40,169 nucleotides of DNA. Source: a virus. Position numbers and translations under genes: made by a program. Positions 6,679-15,566 of the stretch are shown here, in pieces (the first letter of the stretch is position 1; each line of letters opens with the position of its first letter). The notes beneath the pieces are model-generated. The model was not told the origin of the DNA and ran no database searches. It saw only the letters and a list, made by a program, of their open reading frames with translations. The stretch is from IMG/VR virus record IMGVR_UViG_3300027973_000097, positions 1 through 40,169 of that record. One strand, written 5' to 3'.

Positions 6679-9600
6679 TAGAGCACCACCGAATCATTTG
6701 CGAAGTAACGGTTAATAAATTGTTCAAACTCTGGACTACCATTGGTTAGTTCGTCCACAAACATTTGATATACTTGAGCAACATCTGCGTTGCTTTTAGC
6801 ACTCATGCTTCCTGAGCCACCAGCGTTATCACGCTCTTGGAGAATTGCAGCAATTTGTTTACGCCCATCAAGATAGACGAGGGCTTGCTTTACAACAGCA
6901 CGGTTGCCGTTTTGAGCCATCCACTTTTTGTCTTTAAAGACATCATCAAGGATGGTTGCGCGGCGTTCATACTTTGCTCTATCTGGGGAAGCATAGGCTG
7001 AGTACCAGTCAAGATTTTCTTTCTTCATCTGGTCAAGCCAAACTGCTTTAACTTGCTTAATGATTGCCATGCTTGGGTCCTTATTATCAATGATACCGTT
7101 TTGCTTTTGGTATGTACTGATTTGGCCCATCAAGTCTTGGAACTGTGCCCAACCACGCTTGACATTGGCTTCAATAAGAAGTTCATTGGCTGTACGGTTC
7201 TGACGGTATGTGCTACCGCTGCCTGGTGTTGCACCATGCTTGTACTGCCATTGGTAGGCAGCCTGTGAAAATGTGTACTGGTTATCACCATCGTTAGCAA
7301 GAAAGCCTAGAAGTTCGCTATCACCTGAACTTTGAGCCTTAGCCATAATGTTGCTAAACTTTTTAAGGTTACGAACAGTCTGAACGCTTGGCTCTAAGCC
7401 ACCCTCGTTCTTTGACTGGCTAATTGTGGCCTCAAAGAAATCTGGATACATTTCAAGGAACTTGGCATCTGCCATTCCAATTACACGCTCACCAGTTTGT
7501 GGGTCGCGGTAGTCAGCATATTGCTGCTGGAATTGGCGGTATGTCTGAGCATAGAAGTCAACCTCAGGTGCCACGGCAAATGGCGCTGAGATAGAAGTCA
7601 ATGCACGAAGGAAGAAGAACTTATTAGTTCTATCTGTAATTTCCTGTACCGTTGGAGCGGTAGTGCGCTTGCCTTGGTTAAAGTTGTAAGTCTCATAGCG
7701 AAGCATCTGATTGTATGAGCGAACATACAAGTCATCTCTGCTCCACACAGTGCTCAAACGGCGCATTGCACTTGGTAGGAACAAGTCTGTTGCTTTCTGT
7801 GGCATACCCGCTGGGAAGAATACCTTGAGAGCATCTTCTAATTCAGGGCGTTCCTTAAGTATTAAGTACGCTGGAAGAACTGCAAATGGGCCAAAGCCTG
7901 GGTTACCTGGCTGGCCCTGTGTCACAACATCAAGGCTGTTAAGTGGAATGTTAATGTTCTTAAATGAATCTTGAACAATACCTTGCCATGCCTTAGGCAG
8001 TGAGTCAATGAATCCTTGAGGTACACGCACTACAAGGTTAGCCATCTTGCCACCTTGTAACTGGTTTGCATCTGTGATGCGGTTACCATCTTGGTCAATG
8101 ATTGTTTGACCATGTACAACCTGTGCGATTGTACGGCCTGCTGTTGCGATAAGCGATGGGTCCTCCATCGCCATACCACCCCAACGGCGGATAGTGTTTT
8201 CGTAGGCTGCGTAAAAAGGAAAGAGTAGTTTAACTACACGGCTAGATGATGCACCACTACGGCGAACAATAGTGAACAAAGTCTTTTCAACTTCTTGGCG
8301 TGAAGTCTCACGAGCGTGAGTTACTGCACGGTTAAGTTCATTAGCGGTAAGTTTTTCCTCACCCTTGACACGGCTAATAGCACCGATATTAAGTTTAAGT
8401 TGTTTGTCATACATAGCAGATGCTAGTGGGTGACGAGCAAATACATCTTCTGGTAGTGAGCCAAGGAAGCGCATAACACGGCGGTTAACAGTGTCAATGA
8501 TGCGTTCTTGGTCCTTATATTCCTTAGATGTTACAACAAGTAAACCGTTAAGTGGTGGCAACTTCTCAGGAGCAACAGCAAAGCGTTCTGTTAGGAACTG
8601 CTGAATCTGTCCACCAGTAAGTGGCTTGCCATCTTCCCTAGAACTGCTAAGGATTACTGCTGTTTCGTTGTCTGGGATATAAGCCCTAACTCCACCACGA
8701 GTAATGTTTATTTTTTCAAGTAACTTCTCATCCATCTCACCGCTTGTTATTTTGTGGAAACCAAAGTACTTGCCAGGTTGAGTGTATGTTGAGTTAGCAT
8801 AGATGCTTCCTTCGCGGGTATGAAACCATTGAAGGATTGCATCATCAGACTGGTTATCAAGAATCCTACGAACAACATCATCCATAACGCCTGTCTCAGG
8901 GTCGCGGAAGTGCATGTTAAGAATGTTTGCCCAGCCTTCAAAGTAGCGTGGGTCAGTAGGTTGAATTAGGCGAACGCTGCGTGAGCCAATGCCTGTAAGG
9001 AAAGCCATTTCCTGATTAGATACTTGGTTGTTCCAAGTCTGCTCAGCAGAAGTACGACCAAAAAACCATGTTGCATCTTGATATGCCTTAGGTAATTCGT
9101 AGTTGTGTCCACCAGCAGTAATCTGATGATAGCCATAACCAACGCGCTGTTTAACGGCGTTAGTTTCTGCTACATCAATACGAGCACCAAGGCGAGTAAC
9201 TGTGTCATCAAGTGCTGCAAGAGATGCAGCCCTGCTACGAGCAATGTTTGCAGCAGCATCTTCGATACCGTTGTTAATCATGGCCTGTAAACCATCTTGT
9301 AGATAGTAAGGCGATACAGCGTTATCTCTAATGCCTGAGCGAGCACGCTTGCGTGAAGCACGGCTTGCAAGACGGCGTTCTGCAGATGTCATATTGGCAG
9401 CCTCAAAATCAACTGCAACATCTGCCATAGCCTGAGGCAATACGCCTTCTTGCAGTGACTTAATGTATTGCTTTACTTGGCGTTCACGGCCCGATGAGCC
9501 AATAGCGCCAGGAAGAATAATGTGGCTTTGTCCAGCAGCACGCTTATCATCTGCAACAACAAGACTGCCGTATCCATTGTCTGTAGCCCAACGGGTTACT

Positions 9601-12600
9601 GCATCATCTTTGTTCTGCCAGCCTTTTGTCTTAAGCCATGTATTAAAGTTAGAAGATTTATTACCAAAGGCTTCTGCTTTAAGTTCTGCTGGCAAGTTGC
9701 GCCATGAGCCAACAATATCTGCTGGTGTCATATCGCCTTTACCCGCAGCAAATTCTGCCTGTGGTTTCTTAGTAAGGGTTAGTGCCTTACCGTAAGAGCG
9801 AACCTGTGCTGTCTTGCCTTCGTTAAACCCAACGCGAAAGACTGGGCGGTGAGTCATGTTCTTGAAAAGTAATGTTTCTTCTTCGCCATTTTCTGCAGCA
9901 AGTACAAGGGTTTCAAAGTCAATAGCCCTAACTTTTTGCCAAGAGGCACCCTTCTTAATTTCAACTTTCTTACCTGCATTAACTGCATCAATCATATCTG
10001 ATTGCAATTTGATTGTGGCTTCTTTTAGTCTTTCTTGCCGTGCAGTGCTTGTGCTAGGTTTGCGACCCACTCCGACTGTTCCGCTTCGGACATTTGATAA
10101 AAGTTCTTCGGGATTGACACGAACAACCGTTCCTTCCCCGAAGATGCTGTCGGGGTGCTTTTCGTATTCTGATTTTCCAAGGCTGCCACCCGTTCCTCCT
10201 GTTGATATTTCTTTAGAGTTCTTTATATCCCAGATACTGTACTGGTCACGATTAGTGCCAAGTGTAGTAGCAATATCTTCTTTGGCAACATTGTCAGAGA
10301 AGTCCAAGACTAATTCTTTAGCCTGCTTATTGTACCAACCACCAAAGTGAAGCGTTGGGTCTTTCTCAAACACAGCACGATTCTTTTCAAGGTACTGCTT
10401 GATATGACCAATAGTTTCATCAACGCTTTGTGAAGGTAGAGTTACCCCACCAGTAGCGCGAGCAACCATATAACCACTTTTTGGAGAGTCATAGGTTACG
10501 CCATTGACAGAAAAGCCACCAGCATGAATACGGTTAGCAAGTTCTTGTTCAAGAGTTAAAGGGCCTTGCCATGGTTCGCTGCGTGGGTGCTCCATTGGCT
10601 TATCACCAATACGACCTGGGCGACCAGATGGAGTCTCAATGTACTGTTCTACTGAGTGGAATGTTCCACCCTTGGCGTAACGGTCAGCGATTGACTTAAC
10701 ACCAGATGTAGAAAGAGAACGAGCCTCGTTAATGTCAAAGCGAGTTGAAGAACCGTGGTATGTAACCTTTGATTCTAAATCTGACAAAGCGCCCATAAGA
10801 ATTTTAACTTCATCTTCAACGCGTAGTGGTCGTCCACCCTTTTCAGGCATTGGACCTTGGCGGTCAATGAAACCTTTTTGGCTATCTAGTAACTCACCTA
10901 AGCGTTGGTTAATATGCTTAGCCATCTGATTGCTAGTCATGTCATCGTTGCGTAATGCATCAACGTAACGACCAACTTCATCGGCTAGAACCTTGGAGTC
11001 ATCTGTTCGACCAAGCATCACATTGATGTGGTCACCTAAACGTGAGAAACCAGTCTTACGGTTATTAAAGAAGCGTGCTGCTCCCTCTTTACCATTGGCA
11101 AGGAACATACCTGGAAGGGCAAAGCCCTTAGCAGCCATAGATAGTTGAGCCTCTGTTACGTTTCGGACTGTATATCCAAGGCGCATAAGTACAGATGTCT
11201 TGAAAATATCATTGATAGTGTCAAGGGCTGCTAAGCCCTTTTGTCCACGCAATGCTAAATCTTGTGTGTCAACACTTGAAAGCAACATCTTAAGAGAGCC
11301 TTCATGTGCATCAATAGCGTACTTAAGTTTACGCATGTCAGCAATAATGACAGTGTTGGCTGCTTCACGATTAAGAATTGGAGCAACTGCATGTTGAATA
11401 CTATCGCCTACAAAGTAGGAAATGAAACCTTGGTCCTTATGCTTTGCAATGGCACCAGCACGGCGTGAGTCAAATAACTGATACAGGGTATCAATCTCAT
11501 CTTGTGAGTACTTTGGAAATAAATGTGAAAGTGCTGACTGTTCTGCTTTTTTAATAACATCTAAGCGTTCTGCTTCTGTTGCTGCATTAAGATAGTTATC
11601 TGCTAACTCGCGGCCCTTTAAACCAAAGGTACGACCAGATAAGTCATTGACTTCACGCAAGAATGTATTGAACTCTTGATATGAGTTGCCATCATTGACA
11701 TTGAACACACCACCTGGCAAGTCCTCGCGCAAGTAGTTAACAACCTTTATGACTGGGTGAAGGCTTGTCTTTTGGAAAGTTTCAATTATTGGCTCACCAA
11801 ACGTACGGGCTGCTTGCTTTTCGCCAGCCTTAATTGATGCGCCTTTTGAAAGACCACGTTCAAAACCATACTTAAGTTGTGTACCGCCAGTAGCAACCTT
11901 ATCTAGTGCCATTGAATAGCGAGTATCTGATGCAATTAAATCTGTTACATAACTAGATATAGCAGCGTTGTGTTCTTCTGATACGAGAATGTCGCCCTGT
12001 AGTTTGCCATCTAGCAATTGGCGCTCTGCATGCGATGGACCATTAAGGAACTTCTCAAGAACTAAACCAGTCTCTGGGTCACGCTCTGCAAGGGCAGCCA
12101 TAGCCTTTGTATTCTTGCCAGTAATAGCACTAAATACTTCGCCAACTTCTTCTACAGATTTAGCGCGACCAAAAAGAAATGCCATAGCATCAGGGTTGGT
12201 AACCTTTTTCTTTGCCCAGTAGCCTGCTTGTTCAGCAGCATCTGTATCTGCTAAGTACTGTAAATCTTTAGCAGCAGCGCCTTCGCCTTTAACACCAGCA
12301 GCAACTAGAGCATCAACCTTTTCAGGTGTCATTGCGATTTTGCCAAATACAGCACGAGCCATACGCCCGTTAATCTGGTCGAGCATTGTTGCCTTCGATG
12401 CAATTACTGCACCTTTGCCAAGAAATCCCGTAAATGTCAGTGGGTCAATGACTGTAGATGCAACAACATCTTCCATACCAGATAAGAACTTACCTGTGTA
12501 CTGGTCTTGAAAGGCAGCCTTGCGGTCATCAGCGTTAAAGATGTCAAAGCCTGCAGACATAAAGCGCAGGTTGTTATCTGTCCAGTCTTGAAAGAAACCG

Positions 12601-13007
12601 CTACGGTCTGCTGAGTTTTTGCCAGGTGATAAAAGTGAGAGTGTTGCCTGACCTAAAGAAATCTGGTCTTTGTTTGCATCAACGCGAGCCTTGTAAGCAT
12701 CGTATGTTTCATCAGTATTCTTAAACTTGTTATACATTAAAGGCGTATCAAGGATACCCTTTTCAATGGCTTGACGTGCAACGCCACCTACTTCATAAGA
12801 CTTTTCACCTACAGCAAGTACGCCCTTAACGGCAGCACGCACTGGAGTAGTGCCAATCTTACCAATGTCTTTTGCTATGTTTAAACTGTCAACATACCAA
12901 GGGTCATCGTTAGACATTGAGGTAGACAAGTCATGGTATAAACCAGTTACACCAGTAAAATCGCCTACGCCCTTAACCATCTTGCCAAGAGAATTAAACC
13001 AACTCAT
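6678..13007 (-). CDS. Giant multidomain virion protein (2109 aa)
   Basis: This one gene takes up 16% of the genome. The N-terminal third is helical and includes SVLMRLGYTVRNVTEAQLS (near 600), a pattern seen in large phage internal proteins. Around residues 830-920 there is a small domain with SGYMVARATGG, HFGGWYNKQAKELVLDFSD and QYSIWDIKNSKEI, which resembles an uncharacterised domain recurring in large actinophage polyproteins. The middle has several Arg/Ala-rich helices, and the C-terminal third is again helical. I see no transmembrane segment or certain catalytic motif, although NADARQ-like toxin or ADP-ribosyltransferase domains were looked for. It lies between portal and capsid genes, so an ejected internal core protein is likely. 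The start overlaps the upstream gene by ATGA. Confidence 0.7.
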   Translation of the reverse strand: MSWFNSLGKMVKGVGDFTGVTGLYHDLSTSMSNDDPWYVDSLNIAKDIGKIGTTPVRAAVKGVLAVGEKSYEVGGVARQAIEKGILDTPLMYNKFKNTDETYDAYKARVDANKDQISLGQATLSLLSPGKNSADRSGFFQDWTDNNLRFMSAGFDIFNADDRKAAFQDQYTGKFLSGMEDVVASTVIDPLTFTGFLGKGAVIASKATMLDQINGRMARAVFGKIAMTPEKVDALVAAGVKGEGAAAKDLQYLADTDAAEQAGYWAKKKVTNPDAMAFLFGRAKSVEEVGEVFSAITGKNTKAMAALAERDPETGLVLEKFLNGPSHAERQLLDGKLQGDILVSEEHNAAISSYVTDLIASDTRYSMALDKVATGGTQLKYGFERGLSKGASIKAGEKQAARTFGEPIIETFQKTSLHPVIKVVNYLREDLPGGVFNVNDGNSYQEFNTFLREVNDLSGRTFGLKGRELADNYLNAATEAERLDVIKKAEQSALSHLFPKYSQDEIDTLYQLFDSRRAGAIAKHKDQGFISYFVGDSIQHAVAPILNREAANTVIIADMRKLKYAIDAHEGSLKMLLSSVDTQDLALRGQKGLAALDTINDIFKTSVLMRLGYTVRNVTEAQLSMAAKGFALPGMFLANGKEGAARFFNNRKTGFSRLGDHINVMLGRTDDSKVLADEVGRYVDALRNDDMTSNQMAKHINQRLGELLDSQKGFIDRQGPMPEKGGRPLRVEDEVKILMGALSDLESKVTYHGSSTRFDINEARSLSTSGVKSIADRYAKGGTFHSVEQYIETPSGRPGRIGDKPMEHPRSEPWQGPLTLEQELANRIHAGGFSVNGVTYDSPKSGYMVARATGGVTLPSQSVDETIGHIKQYLEKNRAVFEKDPTLHFGGWYNKQAKELVLDFSDNVAKEDIATTLGTNRDQYSIWDIKNSKEISTGGTGGSLGKSEYEKHPDSIFGEGTVVRVNPEELLSNVRSGTVGVGRKPSTSTARQERLKEATIKLQSDMIDAVNAGKKVEIKKGASWQKVRAIDFETLVLAAENGEEETLLFKNMTHRPVFRVGFNEGKTAQVRSYGKALTLTKKPQAEFAAGKGDMTPADIVGSWRNLPAELKAEAFGNKSSNFNTWLKTKGWQNKDDAVTRWATDNGYGSLVVADDKRAAGQSHIILPGAIGSSGRERQVKQYIKSLQEGVLPQAMADVAVDFEAANMTSAERRLASRASRKRARSGIRDNAVSPYYLQDGLQAMINNGIEDAAANIARSRAASLAALDDTVTRLGARIDVAETNAVKQRVGYGYHQITAGGHNYELPKAYQDATWFFGRTSAEQTWNNQVSNQEMAFLTGIGSRSVRLIQPTDPRYFEGWANILNMHFRDPETGVMDDVVRRILDNQSDDAILQWFHTREGSIYANSTYTQPGKYFGFHKITSGEMDEKLLEKINITRGGVRAYIPDNETAVILSSSREDGKPLTGGQIQQFLTERFAVAPEKLPPLNGLLVVTSKEYKDQERIIDTVNRRVMRFLGSLPEDVFARHPLASAMYDKQLKLNIGAISRVKGEEKLTANELNRAVTHARETSRQEVEKTLFTIVRRSGASSSRVVKLLFPFYAAYENTIRRWGGMAMEDPSLIATAGRTIAQVVHGQTIIDQDGNRITDANQLQGGKMANLVVRVPQGFIDSLPKAWQGIVQDSFKNINIPLNSLDVVTQGQPGNPGFGPFAVLPAYLILKERPELEDALKVFFPAGMPQKATDLFLPSAMRRLSTVWSRDDLYVRSYNQMLRYETYNFNQGKRTTAPTVQEITDRTNKFFFLRALTSISAPFAVAPEVDFYAQTYRQFQQQYADYRDPQTGERVIGMADAKFLEMYPDFFEATISQSKNEGGLEPSVQTVRNLKKFSNIMAKAQSSGDSELLGFLANDGDNQYTFSQAAYQWQYKHGATPGSGSTYRQNRTANELLIEANVKRGWAQFQDLMGQISTYQKQNGIIDNKDPSMAIIKQVKAVWLDQMKKENLDWYSAYASPDRAKYERRATILDDVFKDKKWMAQNGNRAVVKQALVYLDGRKQIAAILQERDNAGGSGSMSAKSNADVAQVYQMFVDELTNGSPEFEQFINRYFANDSVVL

Positions 13008-13459
13008 ACTGTTGGCGTTGCTATTTGGCTTTTAAGAGCGCGGTAAAAGTTACGAGTTGCATTACTTGCATTAGGCATCTCCGCGATGCGAGCGTATATG
13101 GGAAGCAAGGCTGCAAGTTTAGCCATGTCCTCATTGTTTTGTGCTTGAAGATAAGCAGTAGATGGTAGAAGTTCCAAACCACCACCAGGACCAGTTGCTG
13201 CTCCCGTTGCTGGGTGCTCATCTGGGCGTTGTGTTGGTGCATCAAGTGCAACACGCTTTTCATCCATGTTCATTACAGGTGCTTTTCCACCTACACCTTT
13301 AGGTGTTGTAACGCCTGACTTATTCATCTTTGCTGATGATTCTAATTCTTGAAAATCTTGGGCATTGTCAACGCCAGAAACATAGTTTGCTGCTTGACCT
13401 GAACTGCCTGCACCGCCCGTAGCAGAGACTGTAAAGTTTTGTTTTGCTGGTAGTGCCAT
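13004..13459 (-). CDS. Small virion-module protein (151 aa)
   Basis: The sequence is Gly/Ala/Ser-rich and probably disordered over residues 1-90 (FTVSATGGAGSSGQAANYVS). A helical end follows (YLQAQNNEDMAKLAALLPIY and NASNATRNFYRALKSQ). It sits between the portal-proximal 62-residue protein and the giant protein, whose start it overlaps by ATGA. The C-terminal helix pair could bind the portal or the giant protein. No family was recognised. Confidence 0.65.
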   Translation of the reverse strand: MALPAKQNFTVSATGGAGSSGQAANYVSGVDNAQDFQELESSAKMNKSGVTTPKGVGGKAPVMNMDEKRVALDAPTQRPDEHPATGAATGPGGGLELLPSTAYLQAQNNEDMAKLAALLPIYARIAEMPNASNATRNFYRALKSQIATPTV

Positions 13460-13527
13460 TGTTTTATCCTTCGCTATAAGAGCGGTATTGTGAATGGACA
13501 GTTTTTAATCATGTCCAGGATTGATAA

Positions 13528-13716
13528 TTACTTTGAACCGCGTGTTCCTGATGGTTGCTTTGTTAACATTGTTACTGATGCCTTAGGCTTAGCAGCCTTA
13601 GGTACGCCACCTGTTCGTGGCTGTGCAATGTTTGCCTTTGCCATTCCACCCTGGTTAGCAGGCTTTGAGCCTTTGCCAGGTTGGTTTGCTGGCTTTACTG
13701 GATTTCCAAATGCCAT
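13528..13716 (-). CDS. Small basic Gly/Pro/Lys-rich protein (62 aa)
   Basis: I take the start at 13716 because GGAGGAGG, an almost perfect ribosome site, lies just upstream; the longer in-frame version would overlap the portal gene. The product begins MAFGNPVKPANQPGKGSKPA and stays rich in Lys, Pro, Gly and Ala to the end, with no predicted fold. Basic, disordered small proteins beside portal genes are common, but I know of no specific role. Confidence 0.6.
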   Translation of the reverse strand: MAFGNPVKPANQPGKGSKPANQGGMAKANIAQPRTGGVPKAAKPKASVTMLTKQPSGTRGSK

Positions 13717-13732
13717 GGTTTTCCTCCTCCCC

Positions 13733-15550
13733 TTAGATAGGTTGTCGCCGTGCGACAGTTGCTTGTAGGTTAGGTTCACCACGAGCACCAAGAGATGCTA
13801 GTAGCGATTGAATATCTGGTCTACCACCTGGGGCCATTTGCCCTGGAGCGACTCCCTGCATACGACCCGAAGGATTTAGTCCTGGAGGTAGTTGTTCTTG
13901 CCCCGCACCTGCTGGAACCGCACCTGGTTGCCCTAATTCGGGACTTACTCCTGCAGGGGTAGCAGCAGGTGGGGGATTCTGAGGTGCCCATGCCTTTTGG
14001 ATAGCAACTTCTATTGCTGTTCCCTTTTGGCGTTCGCTAATGACGGTAGAAAGTTTCATAAGAATGTCAGAAGGGTCTTGTCCTTGTGAGGCAAGGGCTG
14101 GAATAGCCTGTGCGTATGAAGCAATCGCTTGTTTCATGGCATCGCGCAGTTCTTCCGTCTCAACTTTTTCTTCTTCTTGTGTTGCATTGAAATTAAATGG
14201 CATCTGTCGGCGTAGGAAATCGCGTGAGATTAACTTATCACCTCGTGCTTGTAGTCCAAAGACCAGTGCACGGTTAGGGTCCAGACCAGCCATGAGTCCG
14301 TATTGGACATCTACGGTGTAGTCACTATCAATATCACGACTTGGCTTATATTTAATGTTGTACGGCGTACCATTAAAGATACCCGATAGTGTTTTTTCCT
14401 TGTTACCAAAGATTTTTTCGTCTGTCTTGAGTGCTAAGGCTAGTAATTCTGTGAATACACGGGCAAACATTGAGTGTGCTGTCTTGATTTGTGTATCAAA
14501 ACCACCCATAAGTGCTTGAACACCACGGCCTGTGATGATAGAAGCATCTGAATTACCTGTTCGTGTCTCTGGATAACGTGAACCTAAGCGGAGTTCGCTT
14601 TCAAGAACATGCTGCTGTTGGAAAGTATTAGCAGGTATTTCAAGCGGGACTCTGCGAATTTCATTAGGCTTACTGGAACGCATAATTGCATCTGGTCCAA
14701 GGGCTAACTCCTGTACATCCTGAGGCATCGCTATCGGTGCCTGTACTGATTTGGTTGCTGCTTCCAAAGAAAGCAATGCATAACGTGCTTTAGCAACCTG
14801 AATTGCTAGTACATCATCGAACTGTCCTCGTGCTTGGTCATCAATAGATGGTCGGCGTACAATGCGAACCATACATTCGCCCATCTCATTGACTGCCTTA
14901 TCTAAAATAAGGTTACTTCTTTGAGGTAAAAACAGTACATCTTGGTCTTTATCGTGGAAACGAATGACCTCTGACATAGATGATTGACTATTCTTGTCAT
15001 AAATCAAGTGTGCAATCTCTGGATACTGTGACATTAGTTCCTGAGTTGGCTTGTTAATGCGCTGGAAGAACATCGTGCATCGTCCAAAGCGGTCAATAAC
15101 TGGGTATGAACCCATAGAATCAAGGAAACGGATACGAGGCATCATGGCATCGTAATCAATTTCAACCTGTGCAGGAACAAACCCGTAAGTTACATAGCGG
15201 TCAGCAGCAACAAACATCTGTGACTGTAAATCGGAGAAGTCAACGTATCCGTTAACAATTTCTTCGCGCTTGTCAGCCTTCTTGCGAACTGTCTCAGATA
15301 CCATAGATGTTGAGTTGCAGTTAAAGGCTGGAAGTGGAGCGATTGTTTCGGATAAGTCACGGGCAGCAATGTCAACCATATTAGCCACGATAGGATTTTC
15401 AAAAGGACCATCGGGGAATAAATCAGGGTAAACATCACGCATCCTACCTTGACGAACTAGCAGAACTTGGTTCATACGCTGGTCGCGGTCATCGTACATA
15501 CGCCGATAACGGTCATAAGTATCTTTGATTTCGGAAATGGAGAGCGCCAT
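13733..15550 (-). CDS. Portal protein
   Basis: This 605-residue product directly follows TerL. The N-terminal region (YDRYRRMYDDRDQRMNQVLL, then FENPIVANMVDIAARDLSET) matches the start of actinophage portals, where the NPIV-type motif precedes the wing. Central parts show MPRIRFLDSMGSYPVIDRFG, and the stem and crown region includes RYPETRTGNSDASIITGRGV followed by a helix rich in Ala and Leu. The C-terminal 100 residues are Pro/Gly/Gln-rich (PPGLNPSGRMQGVAPG) and probably disordered. It forms the DNA-entry ring at the capsid vertex and docks the terminase. Only 17 bases separate it from the terminase stop. Confidence 0.85.
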   Translation of the reverse strand: MALSISEIKDTYDRYRRMYDDRDQRMNQVLLVRQGRMRDVYPDLFPDGPFENPIVANMVDIAARDLSETIAPLPAFNCNSTSMVSETVRKKADKREEIVNGYVDFSDLQSQMFVAADRYVTYGFVPAQVEIDYDAMMPRIRFLDSMGSYPVIDRFGRCTMFFQRINKPTQELMSQYPEIAHLIYDKNSQSSMSEVIRFHDKDQDVLFLPQRSNLILDKAVNEMGECMVRIVRRPSIDDQARGQFDDVLAIQVAKARYALLSLEAATKSVQAPIAMPQDVQELALGPDAIMRSSKPNEIRRVPLEIPANTFQQQHVLESELRLGSRYPETRTGNSDASIITGRGVQALMGGFDTQIKTAHSMFARVFTELLALALKTDEKIFGNKEKTLSGIFNGTPYNIKYKPSRDIDSDYTVDVQYGLMAGLDPNRALVFGLQARGDKLISRDFLRRQMPFNFNATQEEEKVETEELRDAMKQAIASYAQAIPALASQGQDPSDILMKLSTVISERQKGTAIEVAIQKAWAPQNPPPAATPAGVSPELGQPGAVPAGAGQEQLPPGLNPSGRMQGVAPGQMAPGGRPDIQSLLASLGARGEPNLQATVARRQPI

Positions 15551-15566
15551 ATCTACCTCCTGTCTT

